Shown in pieces: positions 45,476 to 55,218 of a stretch of 64,000 nt of DNA. Numbering within the stretch: the stretch's first letter is position 1; every line of letters starts with the position of its first letter. This stretch comes from Macrolepiota albuminosa (taxonomy: Eukaryota; Basidiomycota; Agaricomycetes; Agaricales; Agaricaceae). The notes below the pieces were generated by a model. It had not been told where the DNA came from, made no database searches, and was given only the letters and a program-made list of their open reading frames with translations. The translations under genes were made by a program, and so were the position numbers. The stretch spans positions 2,096,001 to 2,160,000 of the forward strand of contig JAMWFC010000113.1 in assembly GCA_027475525.1 (NCBI GenBank), given 5' to 3'.

Positions 45476-45630
45476 TCGTCTGGCATTCCACGAATTTGTC
45501 ATAGCCAAAGTCAGGTGAAGATGAGGTGTGGTTCTTGTTATGCGGAATAAACTCGTCTGGCATTCCACGAATTTGTCATAGCCAAAGTCAGGTGAAGATG
45601 AGGTGTGGTTCTTGTTATGCGGAATAAACT
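45476..45630. repeat. 77-bp tandem duplication (h)
   Basis: 45476-45552 equals 45553-45629 plus one base, 70-230 bp upstream of the amidase-1 start codon. Probable assembly join. Confidence 0.95.
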
Positions 45631-45796
45631 TATTAGAGTGTCAAAGTTCACTCGTTACACAGCCTTCTGTGAAAATTACGTCTTTCATGTTGCAATTTCG
45701 CGTCGGCCACCAATTTGCTGCCAAGGTCGATTGCATAGAATGAAGCATCAAGTATACCAAAATTGACAAGGCTGAGCGATTAGAGTATCTTTGAGA

Positions 45797-45889
45797 CACC
45801 TGTGGCTACCGCTTATCGGGCCTAACTAGGCGTGGAATATAATCAGTATTCCACGCCTAGTTAGGCCCGATAAGCGGTAGCCACAGGTG
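45797..45889. mobile_element. 93-bp perfect hairpin MITE with 8-bp target duplication
   Basis: Two perfectly complementary 43-bp arms (45797-45839 and 45847-45889) around the spacer TAATCAG; ends CACCTGTGG / CCACAGGTG. It is flanked by the direct repeat CTTTGAGA (45789-45796 and 45890-45897). An 8-bp target duplication points to hAT-type transposition. No coding capacity. A diverged relative of one half is at 24536-24620. Confidence 0.8.
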
Positions 45890-45937
45890 CTTTGAGATAG
45901 AGGTTCATTTCTGGGACTTATTTACGGATCAGGAAAG

Positions 45938-46271
45938 TGTCAGGAACTGACTTAATAATTAAATCAGAGAAAAACCAACAGCAACGAAGTTAGAGTTGAC
46001 TATCGAATACATGAGCTTTTATACTTTACTTTCTGCTAATCATATGTTAATCTAATTGTCCTTGTGATAACCGAGCGGTAGTGTGATAATCGATAAAAGG
46101 TAGTTTTTAGGAGAAAACATCGTCACCTGTGGATACTTGTAAAACCGGAACTACAAAGAAAAGGAGTTGCGAAACCGGAACTTCAAGGAATAAAGGAGTT
46201 CGGAAAAATAAATAAATATATCGGAAAAATATATCTGAAAATATCTAATTGTAAAATATCTAATCATGACA
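45938..46271 (-). repeat. Gypsy-2 3' LTR
   Basis: 334-bp copy of 51745-52078. The adjacent internal sequence (minus strand AAAAGGGAGGTAA, 46272-46284) is the polypurine tract, and its last three bases are the pol stop codon. Confidence 0.95.
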
Positions 46272-49200
46272 TTACCTCCCTTTTAATGCGAGAACTCCGG
46301 GCGAGCTTAGGGAAATGTCGGTTAATGGATCAGGAATAGGTACGAAAGTAAGAGAGTTGTAGTCTAATAAAGAAATTCGTCGCGCAGCGGCTGGGTTTTT
46401 GCGGTGGAAATCGTTGATGAGTTCCGGGGCTTCGTCTTTGACGCGCGTTTCCAACTCCCAAGTATCCCTCGAGGTCGCCTGGTCCTTCCATCTTACTAAA
46501 TATTCAAGTTTGTTCTCTCGAAGTCGCGAGTCGAGAATGATCGAGGGTTCCCAGTTCTCTCCTCTAACGTTTAGGGTAATGCGCGGGGTAGGTCGGTGAA
46601 ACACGTCTCCTGTGTATCGTCTGAGTTTCGTTATGTTGAACGTTGGGTGCATGCGCCAAGAGCGAGGTAATCTGAGTTCGTAAGCATAGGGTGAGTGTTT
46701 CTTCACAATAGGGAACGGTCCCAAATGTTTCCAATCCAGCTTTTTCTTCGGTCGACCCGTAAATATGTGTTCGGCATTGAGCCAAACTTTATCTCCCACC
46801 TCATATTCTTCTGGTTGGTGATGTCGGTCATAGAAGCGTTTCATGTCTTCTGACGCTCCTTCTAGCGATGCTTTAGTCTCCTCTCGTATGTTTTTCATTC
46901 GGCTAGCAAAATCATCCGCAGATTCTACAGTTCCGGAACTAGGGGTAGGATCGAGGCCGGTGTTAACTTGCCGTCCTTTCGTTATGAAAAAGGGGGATCT
47001 ACCGGTAGTGCTTGAGGCTCGATTATTGTAGCAGAATTCCGCTAGGGGTAACCAAGTAGCCCAATCGTCCATGTGATAATTTATAAATAACCTAAGATAC
47101 TGCTCGATCTCCTGATTTATGCGCTCTGTTTGTCCGTCGGTTTGGGGGTGGTGAGATGTAGAAATGTTACGTGATATTCCCAATAGCTCATAGAGTCTTT
47201 TTGTGAACGCGGAGGCAAATTGTGAGCCCCGATCACTGATGACGGTATAAGGTAATCCCTCGTGACGCCACACGTGGTCTCTAAATAGTACTGCTGCTCC
47301 TTCCGAGTCGATCTCTTTATTACATGGTATCGCGAAAATACGTTTACTGAACCTGTCGACTACTACCATTATACTGTCATATCCCAACGAGACTGGCAGT
47401 CCCGTGATGAAGTCGGTCGAGATTACTTGGAAAGGGAACTCTGGGATAAGATTGGGTGACAACAGGCCTCGTGGCTTTTGTGGGAAGATCTTGGTTTGCT
47501 GGCATTTTCTGCAACCGTCGACATACTTATTAATGTATTCGGTCATCTTCGACCACCAATAGTTTCTGGTAATTAACTCCTTTGTCTTAGCCCTTCCCGG
47601 GTGTCCTGCCGTAGTCGAATCGTGGTAAAGTTTCAGAATGTGTCTCTTGATTTCGTCGTCTTGAACTACTATTAGCCCGTCTCGGAAAGTGAGTCCGTCT
47701 TTTTGTTCCCACTGCGCGAATTTGTCTTTTTCGTTAATTTGAACTGGGTCCTTTCGTCTCAGATCCTGTATTATCTTATCTCCTTCTGTCGCCATTGTTA
47801 TTGCGCTGTCAATAAGCAGCGTTGATATATGCTCAGCGGAAATCAGGGTTACGTTATCGTTGTCGGTCTCTGTTCCAACTTTGTGGTCCGGTCTCCGAGA
47901 CAGTGAGTCTGGTTTTAGCATTGTCTTTCCTGGCTTGTGTTTTAAAGAGTAATCATAGTCTGCCAAAAACCCTGACCATCGTGCTTGTCTACGATTTAAC
48001 TTCCGAGCTGTCAAGAAATATTCCAGGTTTTTATGATCCGTCCATATCTCGATTTTGTGTTGGCTCCCTTGTACGAGGTGACGCCATTCTTCTAGAGCCC
48101 TAATAATAGCTAACAGTTCTTTATCATGTATTTCATAATTTCTTTCCGTTGCAGAGAATCCTTTTGAGTAATAAGCTACTGGGTGCCATTCGTTGCCTTG
48201 TTTTTGTGACAGTACGGCCCCCGAGGCGTAGTCTGATGCGTCGGCTTCTATCTTAAAGGGGTCGTTGTCGCTAGCTAAAGTTAGGACGGGCGAGGAGGTT
48301 AATTTGGTTTTTAGCGTTTGAAATGATTGGTCACATTCCGTCGTCCAGCGAAACCCCTGGTTTTTCCTTGTGAGTCGGTATAGGGGTTGCGCGATCGATG
48401 CAAAACCTTCAATGAACTTTCGATAGAAATTGCAAAATCCTAGGAACGATTGCGTCTCCTTTACTCCTCTCGGCGCGGGCCATTCGCTGATTGCGGCTAA
48501 TTTAGCCGGGTCCATTTCCACCTTTCCCTCTCCGATAATAACCCCAAGGTATTCTATCTTTGGCTTCTCGAATTCGCACTTTTCCGGTTTTAAATACAGT
48601 TTGTTTCTTTCCAGGATATCTAAAACTTCAAGGACCACTTTACGATGTTCCGCAAGGGTTTTGGTATATATTAGGATGTCGTCCATATATACCATTACGA
48701 CACCGCGGAGAATTAAATCTTTAAGTAGGTTGTCCATCATTGTCTGGAAAGTAGCCGGAGAGTTGCAAAGTCCGAAAAACATCACGGTTGGTTCAAATAA
48801 TCCTCGGTTGGTTAAGAACGCGGCTTTATGTTCATCCCCCTCCTTAATTCGGATATTGTTGAAACCCCATCTCACGTCCATTTTAGAGAATACTCGCGCG
48901 TGCCGTAACTTGTTGATGATCTCTGAGATTAACGGCAGTGGATAAGCATTTTTAACCGTTACCGCATTTAGTTTTCGATAGTCTTGGACTGGTCTCAATT
49001 TTCCGTCCTTTTTTTTTACGAAGAAGAATCCTGATCCCCACGGTGACTTTGACTTGCGTATGCGCCCACTTTTAAGGTTTTCTTCCAAGAACTGGTCGAG
49101 TTCCTTTTGTTCCTGAGGACTAATTGGGTAGACTTTCGCGGCTTTATTGGGCGTCGTTCCGGGTACTAAGTCGATTGCATGGTCCCACGGTCTCCGTGGA

Positions 49201-50255
49201 GGCAAGTCATCAAATCCTTCCTTTTCGAACACTAACTTATATGGTTGATAGTATTGCTCTGGTATCATCTCTTTCATGGTCTTTTTCCGTTCCCGTTCCT
49301 TTTCCTTCTGCGCTATTCGCTGGGAAATATTCGACGTTGCATTTATTCTTAGTGCCGCTGCCGCCGGCATACGGCTCTTTTCGAAGAAAAGATTATCAAA
49401 AATCCCTACGTCGGGATTAAAAAATCGTACGTATTGGTGACCTTCCTTTAGCCATCTGAATTTCTTTACTTCTTTAGTCTTTTCTGCATTCTTTTCGCCA
49501 ACGACTTCCTCTTTGACTGCTGTTTTTTGATCCTTTTTCGCACGTTGCCTCGTTTTTGCATCAGTTTTTAATTTATCAATCCTCCCTCTCCCACAAGAAC
49601 TCGGGCACCGGTTGAAGGATATATCCCCCGTCTCCCAGTTTATCTCGGGGTTATGTTTCTCCAACCAGTTGTGACCGATTATGACGTCCGATCTCCCTAT
49701 ATTCGCTACATAGAAATAAACTTTTTCCGAGTGGTTTTTGTATCTCATTCTTAGAGGTACAAATTCTGTTATGGATCCGTTCTCGTTTTTCGATCCGTCG
49801 ACATTAAATACTGGTACGGCCCGAGGTAGTTTCTGAATTGGTAGTTTGTGTTTCTGGGCAAAATCTTTGTGTATAAACATATTGGTTGCGCCTGAGTCTA
49901 AAAGTCCTTCGACTTTTAAAGTTTCGTAGTTGTCTAGGCGTCGTAATTCTATATTAACTTGCGTAGAGGTTTTTCGGATTCCACTTATTACCATAGACTC
50001 CTGTTGTTTAGCCTTAGATTCCTGGTTCTTAATAAAATGTCCTTGTTCTGTTACTGAAGAAATTGTATTAATACTGAAATTGGAATCTTGAGCGTGCCCA
50101 GCCATTCGGCTACATGCTGAGCCCCTTAAAAACCCTGTTCGCGAAGTTGAGCCGCCACCGCCTTCTTCATCTCGTCGGTCATCTCCCCTACTTCCACTAC
50201 TTTGATGACTTTGGGTGAACGACAGTTCCGTGCGATGTGGCCCACCTTCCCACAA
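46272..50255 (-). CDS. pol: Gypsy-2 pol: protease, RT, RNase H, integrase, chromodomain
   Basis: 1327-codon open frame, -1 relative to gag; translation is expected from the slippery site at 50129-50135, so the real fused part begins LRGSACS. Protease EGLLDSGATNMF; RT KKDGKLRPVQDYRKLN and YMDDILIY (catalytic YMDD); RNase H IEADASDYASGAVL; integrase zinc finger (H near GHPGRAK, CRKC); integrase core STDFITGLP, SDRGSQFAS and QTDGQTERINQE (D-D-E); a GPF-type module (KHLGPFPIVKK); chromodomain LEYLVRWKDQATSRDTWE near the C-terminus, which would target integration to marked chromatin. The stop TAA directly abuts the LTR. Confidence 0.94.
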   Translation of the reverse strand: MWEGGPHRTELSFTQSHQSSGSRGDDRRDEEGGGGSTSRTGFLRGSACSRMAGHAQDSNFSINTISSVTEQGHFIKNQESKAKQQESMVISGIRKTSTQVNIELRRLDNYETLKVEGLLDSGATNMFIHKDFAQKHKLPIQKLPRAVPVFNVDGSKNENGSITEFVPLRMRYKNHSEKVYFYVANIGRSDVIIGHNWLEKHNPEINWETGDISFNRCPSSCGRGRIDKLKTDAKTRQRAKKDQKTAVKEEVVGEKNAEKTKEVKKFRWLKEGHQYVRFFNPDVGIFDNLFFEKSRMPAAAALRINATSNISQRIAQKEKERERKKTMKEMIPEQYYQPYKLVFEKEGFDDLPPRRPWDHAIDLVPGTTPNKAAKVYPISPQEQKELDQFLEENLKSGRIRKSKSPWGSGFFFVKKKDGKLRPVQDYRKLNAVTVKNAYPLPLISEIINKLRHARVFSKMDVRWGFNNIRIKEGDEHKAAFLTNRGLFEPTVMFFGLCNSPATFQTMMDNLLKDLILRGVVMVYMDDILIYTKTLAEHRKVVLEVLDILERNKLYLKPEKCEFEKPKIEYLGVIIGEGKVEMDPAKLAAISEWPAPRGVKETQSFLGFCNFYRKFIEGFASIAQPLYRLTRKNQGFRWTTECDQSFQTLKTKLTSSPVLTLASDNDPFKIEADASDYASGAVLSQKQGNEWHPVAYYSKGFSATERNYEIHDKELLAIIRALEEWRHLVQGSQHKIEIWTDHKNLEYFLTARKLNRRQARWSGFLADYDYSLKHKPGKTMLKPDSLSRRPDHKVGTETDNDNVTLISAEHISTLLIDSAITMATEGDKIIQDLRRKDPVQINEKDKFAQWEQKDGLTFRDGLIVVQDDEIKRHILKLYHDSTTAGHPGRAKTKELITRNYWWSKMTEYINKYVDGCRKCQQTKIFPQKPRGLLSPNLIPEFPFQVISTDFITGLPVSLGYDSIMVVVDRFSKRIFAIPCNKEIDSEGAAVLFRDHVWRHEGLPYTVISDRGSQFASAFTKRLYELLGISRNISTSHHPQTDGQTERINQEIEQYLRLFINYHMDDWATWLPLAEFCYNNRASSTTGRSPFFITKGRQVNTGLDPTPSSGTVESADDFASRMKNIREETKASLEGASEDMKRFYDRHHQPEEYEVGDKVWLNAEHIFTGRPKKKLDWKHLGPFPIVKKHSPYAYELRLPRSWRMHPTFNITKLRRYTGDVFHRPTPRITLNVRGENWEPSIILDSRLRENKLEYLVRWKDQATSRDTWELETRVKDEAPELINDFHRKNPAAARRISLLDYNSLTFVPIPDPLTDISLSSPGVLALKGR
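50107..50135 (-). promoter_or_regulatory. -1 ribosomal frameshift signal (GGGTTTT + stem-loop)
   Basis: On the minus strand gag ends CAG GGT TTT TAA. G-GGT-TTT is a canonical X-XXY-YYZ slippery heptamer (plus coordinates 50129-50135) immediately before the stop, and a -1 shift enters pol. Six nucleotides downstream GCTCAGC can pair with GCTGGGC (7 bp, one G-U) around a 13-nt loop, the expected spacing for a stimulator. Sequence seen; efficiency inferred. Confidence 0.75.
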
Positions 50256-51217
50256 TTATAGCACGTTGGCGGTCCACGCTTACGAGTGCCGTCGACGTCC
50301 ATAGCATTAGGGTCAGCGGTGGTAGTCGTCTGAGTGTTCGGAGCATGTTTGGTCTGGGTCGTCGATGGTTGTGAAATGTTTGTCTGTTTGTTCGGATTCC
50401 TCTGGCCACGTCGTTCCTCCTCTGCCCTTCCTGCCGTGATCTTAGACTGTCTCCACTGCCGGTCTAGTAAGTCCGCTTTGTCCTGCCACTCCTGCAAAGT
50501 CCTGGGAAGGGGATCACACTGATAGATCTTCATCAACAGATTTTTCTCTAACCCCAACTTGTAACGATCGAGCAACGCTGCTTCGTTCCACCTCGTATCA
50601 TTCTTGAGATTGTCAAACTCGGTGTTATATTCATCCGCCGCTCTGTCTCCCATGATGAGGGTTCGAATCTTGGCCGCGGCAGTTTCCTGGGGAGTACGGT
50701 CTCCGAAATGGTCTCTAAAGGCAGCTTGGAACATCGTCCAGGTGGTGAGTGCCCCCTGTCCTCCATCTTGGATAAGCTCCAGCTGATTCTCCGCCCACTT
50801 GCTTGCTTTGTCGCCTTTCATCAAGGCCAATGCCGTAGCTATTTTTACTTCATCCCTCAAAACCTCTGCTTGTGCGAAGTACTGATTGCAGGAACGCAAA
50901 AAATAGGCCGCCTTGTCCTTGGAACCTTTGAATTCGTCTGGAAGAGGGATGGTCCTCGGATTTACGGCCACGTTGATGTGAGGCTGAGGGCGATTGGTGA
51001 TGGCGGCGATGTTGTTTGTAGTAGCGTCGACAGACTGTGCAGTAGCTATTGCAAGTTGATTTACAGACTGTGCTGTAACATCGAGATTGGCAGCGGTAGC
51101 ACCCCAAGTGGGGATAAGGTGATTGATGGCATCAAGAATGGAAGTGATCCCGCTTTGAAGGATGCTAACCGCATCCTCTGGTGCCGTAGTGGTCATAGGG
51201 TCGGAATCAGATGACAT
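50126..51217 (-). CDS. gag: Gypsy-2 gag
   Basis: 363 aa, ATG at 51217. The capsid domain is around PLPDEFKGSKDKAAYFLRSC to the end of the retrotransposon-gag fold (FQAAFRDHFGDR, AADEYNTEFDNLKND). A Thr/Gln-rich linker and the zinc knuckle CYNCGKVGHIARNC follow near residue 325. Overlaps pol by 130 nt. Size and layout are typical for chromoviral gag. Confidence 0.93.
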   Translation of the reverse strand: MSSDSDPMTTTAPEDAVSILQSGITSILDAINHLIPTWGATAANLDVTAQSVNQLAIATAQSVDATTNNIAAITNRPQPHINVAVNPRTIPLPDEFKGSKDKAAYFLRSCNQYFAQAEVLRDEVKIATALALMKGDKASKWAENQLELIQDGGQGALTTWTMFQAAFRDHFGDRTPQETAAAKIRTLIMGDRAADEYNTEFDNLKNDTRWNEAALLDRYKLGLEKNLLMKIYQCDPLPRTLQEWQDKADLLDRQWRQSKITAGRAEEERRGQRNPNKQTNISQPSTTQTKHAPNTQTTTTADPNAMDVDGTRKRGPPTCYNCGKVGHIARNCRSPKVIKVVEVGEMTDEMKKAVAAQLREQGF

Positions 51218-51731
51218 GGATGTGGGTAGTAGGGCTGTGACACGTGTGCAAGTGAAAGCTCAATATAATCAGCCGATTATATGCCTTTGGACAGCACGTG
51301 CAGGAAGCAAGTCGAGATCTTCGTCAGCCACGAGTCGACGCGCGTTCACGCCGATAAACCAGAGAGCAGTTGTTAAATACCCAGGCTCAACGGAGTGACT
51401 ACCGCCTATTGCACTGGTGTAAGAAGAGCTGGTTCACTTAAGAACACAGGCCCAACAGTTCAACTCTGGAGGGTGCCTCGGAGCAACCCTTTTGTGCCTA
51501 CTAACTAGGGTTCCTTGCTATTTACTAACTACCGTTAGCAGCACCGGCAAACGGTGATGAGGGTAATAAGAAAAAATAAAATATACTTAGGTTTGTTGCG
51601 TTACGCGGTTAGCGTGGAGGTAGAGTAGGATAAAAGTAGTTGAGAAGGTAAAGTGTTGGTGTCGAGTGTGACGGGGGAAACAGCGAGGACAACGCTGGCT
51701 GCAGTGAGCTAGGGACCTTGGCTGAGTGTGG

Positions 51732-51744
51732 AACTTCGTTGCAA
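51732..51744 (-). promoter_or_regulatory. Self-priming-type primer binding site of Gypsy-2
   Basis: Directly next to the 5' LTR, the minus strand reads TTGCAACGAAGTTCC. Its GCAACGAAGTT (plus 51732-51742) is exactly complementary to AACTTCGTTGC inside the LTR (plus 51788-51798), 11 nt, about 54 nt before the LTR end. No tRNA-type TGG start is present. Tf1/sushi elements prime reverse transcription by pairing the first 11 nt of their own RNA with the PBS. Confidence 0.7.
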
Positions 51745-52078
51745 TGTCAGGAACTGACTTAATAATTAAATCAGAGAAAAACCAACAGCAACGAAGTTAG
51801 AGTTGACTATCGAATACATGAGCTTTTATACTTTACTTTCTGCTAATCATATGTTAATCTAATTGTCCTTGTGATAACCGAGCGGTAGTGTGATAATCGA
51901 TAAAAGGTAGTTTTTAGGAGAAAACATCGTCACCTGTGGATACTTGTAAAACCGGAACTACAAAGAAAAGGAGTTGCGAAACCGGAACTTCAAGGAATAA
52001 AGGAGTTCGGAAAAATAAATAAATATATCGGAAAAATATATCTGAAAATATCTAATTGTAAAATATCTAATCATGACA
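51745..52078 (-). repeat. Gypsy-2 5' LTR
   Basis: 334-bp copy of 45938-46271; carries the element promoter on the minus strand and the 11-nt self-primer sequence. Confidence 0.95.
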
Positions 52079-52149
52079 GAAAGTAATCAGATGTAACAAG
52101 GCACTGGAAAACTGAGAACCCTCGTGTTACGACACCCATGACTCACGCT

Positions 52150-52770
52150 GTCGTTTCAACTATAACGAAGTTCCTATAAATCTCAGGGCATTCACCAAGA
52201 CAGGCTGGAGGAAGAGGGACAAGGAGAGGACATAGAAAGATAGAAAGGGCGAACAGGAAGACCAATGGGAGCGGACACAGTGGTACAGGAACAACAATCT
52301 AGGATACGGCACAGCGGTGACATCACGGGAGGTCGAGACAATTTGCGTAGGAGAGAGCAGGAATGGAAGACATCCCACAACCATTCATTCAATCCGATTG
52401 AGCCACCTCACACTAATTTCACCCATGAAATCCCCCATAAGCATACCAACATATCGAATACCATCACACAGACTGGAGTAGAATACAAGTAATACTTTAC
52501 CCCCGCCTATTAGCCCTTTATAGTGGCTTGCAGGCAGCTAAAGCTCAATTCATTCATTCCCTCCGTGCAAACCCCGACGTGATCCACGCGTTACATACAA
52601 ACCACAATTATATCTGCGAGGAAAACTATCTCCGACACTACAGGCAATGGTCACAGGAAGAGACCGAAAGTCCAGAAGGCGTAGAATCGACACTATTTCT
52701 ATCCCTCCTGTTAGCTTATTATTGTAGCTTGCCGGCAGTCAAAATAGAAATCGTTCATCTTTAATTCCGA
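52150..52770. repeat. Two 5'-truncated LINE 3' ends
   Basis: The 3' end at about 52495-52555 (CCCCCGCCTATTAGCCC then TAGTGGCTTGCAGGCAG and ATTC units) matches the tail of the LINE at 24644-31079. A second tail at about 52705-52760 (TGTAGCTTGCCGGCAG then AAATAGAAATCG) is more diverged. Both are dead short copies; their 5' borders are unclear. Confidence 0.65.
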
Positions 52771-52886
52771 TTTTACATTCTGATGTCCTACTTAAGGTTA
52801 CTACACTGTACGTACAACTATAAAAGCCAGGAATTATTTGACCATAGACAATCAGCTTACTGTGCGTACAGTGCAACAAGTTATCT

Positions 52887-55218
52887 TCAAAAGGCTTTCA
52901 GAGCCGCATCGACAATTTCCGCCATCGCGATTACCGCCTCATCCTCATGTGTCCTACCGACGACCTGAAGTCCGATCGGCGCATCCTTAAAAGTCTCTGG
53001 TTCATCTAGGCAGAGATTCATGTCAGTAAACGCACTCCATATGAAGGAACAGTACACACAAAGCTCATAGATTGATTTGTCTAAATCGCTCAGGAACTCA
53101 TGAGCAGGCTTCTTCACGTCGAGTGCAGGATCAACCCTGGAAACTGGAATTACCAGAGCAGGGTAATCCAGCACATTCCACACCATCGTGTACGCCACGT
53201 AACTATGATGAGCAAGAACAATTAGTTTATACCCCTCCCCCAAATGTCAACGCGCGATATTTGACGCATGTAGCCTTACCTGTACTTGCCGTGCGGCACA
53301 GCCGTAAACGGTGCAGCAGGTGCAATGATAGCATCCACGGGTCTACCGGTACCTGTCTCGCTAGCGGTTGCAAGCCAATGCTCAAGGTAACCCTGCCGTA
53401 AATCGCGTTTCTTCTTGTGGAGTTGCCATAGCTGGTATGCTGAGAGGGGCACTTGGGTGAGGATCGTAGTTGGATCGTTCTCCGTTAATTCACTTCCCGG
53501 TACCATGGATTTTATCCAGGGCTCTCCAGACTCAGCGCTGACAGCTGCAAAGTCTTCGTCCGCTCCGGCGGAAAAGATGGACAACTTAATTAGAGATTTA
53601 AGAAAAGTACAGGAAAATCACAATAAAAGTGAGCTTACCCCAATATCTACCGTTGTCTTATGATCCAAAGGTCTCCAATCAATCACTAACGGAACCGTAA
53701 GCTTTTACCACCATTACCTAGAGAGTTAGGGACTATTTACCCTTGTGACCAGCCTTAATCAACGCGTTTCTCGTCATCTCGAGGCCTCTCATAATTGGCG
53801 GATGTGGTACGATCGACCCATCGTTCCACATGATAGCAAAGCAGAGCTCCTTGCCTTTACCATGTTCGAACAAGTTATATTGCTCCTCATCCCAGCCTTT
53901 ACGAATAACCAGGGGGTCCCTGAGCCAAGATTTCTGGCTAAGAACACCTTGAATGAACACCTTAAGACCATGGATAGAATTCGAAATTGGTCCGAGGACT
54001 GAAGGTAGAGAGTCCTGGCCTTCAAGCGAATTGACCGATCCAGCATAAGGGACTCGGCCAGTGGACGGCCGGAAACCGTATGTGCCACATAAGTTTGATG
54101 GAATGCGGATAGATCTATCTCAACAATGTTGTTTTGAGATTAATGTGATACTTCGTTCTAGTAGACGTACCCTCCAATGTCGGAGCCGACGCCTTTGATA
54201 AACGTGTTAGTAAGAATTACGAGAGCAACGAAAGAGAACTTAGTTACCGAGTGGCGAGCCCTTGAGTGCTAGAATGGAGCGCTAACTTAGTACAAGGAAA
54301 TATCTGAATAGTCCACTTACCGACGAGTGCACCCTCACCTCCAGAAGAGCCACCGCACGTAAGAGAACGATTACTTGGGTTTACGGTACGTCCAAATACG
54401 AGGTTAAACGTTTCGGGCGACTGTTTGCGCGAATCGATGGATGGAAAAAAAAAACATTGAGACCTCAGGCACTCACCATCAATGTTTGTGGAACGTTCGT
54501 TTTGACGTACAGGACAGCTCCAAGGGCTTCAAGAACATCAACCAAGACCGCGTTACGCTCAGCGTACTTGCCGACCCACGAGGCGTAGCCTATTTTCAAT
54601 ATCAGCAAGTGAGATTTGACTATCAATTGAAGTCATACCCATGGTCGACTCAATTCCCTTGATGCTCACTTGATCCTTCAAAGATACCGGCAATCCTGTT
54701 TCAAAATGGGCGACATTGTTTTTGAAAATAAGGAGAACATTCACCATGCAATGGGCCAACAACTTCACCAGTGGCTTCCAAATGGGCGTCAAGTTCTGCG
54801 GCACGTTTAAGCGCTCTTTCAATGAATATTTCCGTCAGACAGTTTGTCTTGAGGTATCGAAGTAACGAAGAAAACGAGTGTGTGCCAAGAAAGGAAAGAC
54901 GACCTCATGATCAGGTCTGGACTCATGATCGAGGAGAGGGATGCTTACCAGCTGCTGAGCGATGATTGCTCGTTTCGCAAAGGCTGTGGTGACCACAAAA
55001 GACGACCATTCGGCACTTGCGAGTTTACTCAAGAGTACATCGACATGCGTGTTTGTAATTTCGACCTCTTTGGGTGTCAGAAGTCCGCAAGTTTCTGGGA
55101 AAGTAAGGACATTGAGTTCTTTCGAAGATGGAAGGTTGGTGAGAATCCATTCTTTCGGAATGGATGCTTCTTGCTGAGATTTCTTAGAGGCGGCGAGGTA
55201 ATCCCACTTCATAGTCAT
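52887..55218 (-). CDS. Amidase 2 (acetamidase-type, amidase signature family)
   Basis: Start ATG 55218 (MTMKWDYLAASKKSQQ), stop 52887-52889; about ten exons, splice sites consistent with amidase 1. Lys in GLPVSLKDQVSIKG, cis-Ser in GGSSGGEGALVG, nucleophile Ser in GVGSDIGGSIRIPS (intron between GG and SIR). The middle has GFRPSTGRVPYAGSVN. The complete triad predicts an active enzyme releasing ammonia from amides. Paralogue of 43023-45403; the two now flank the MITE, Gypsy-2 and LINE pieces, so an ancestral tandem duplication was later split by insertions. Confidence 0.87.

Larger units (their letters stand above)
45938..52078 (-). mobile_element. Chromovirus LTR retrotransposon Gypsy-2 (6.1 kb), structurally intact
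   Basis: 334-bp LTRs (45938-46271 and 51745-52078), identical as far as I can compare, with ends TGTCA/TGACA; TSD gaaag (45933-45937, 52079-52083). Gag and pol are both open, and all catalytic motifs and a chromodomain are present. With identical LTRs this looks like a recent, potentially active insertion. It uses -1 frameshifting and a self-priming-type PBS, features matching the Tf1/sushi group. Confidence 0.95.
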
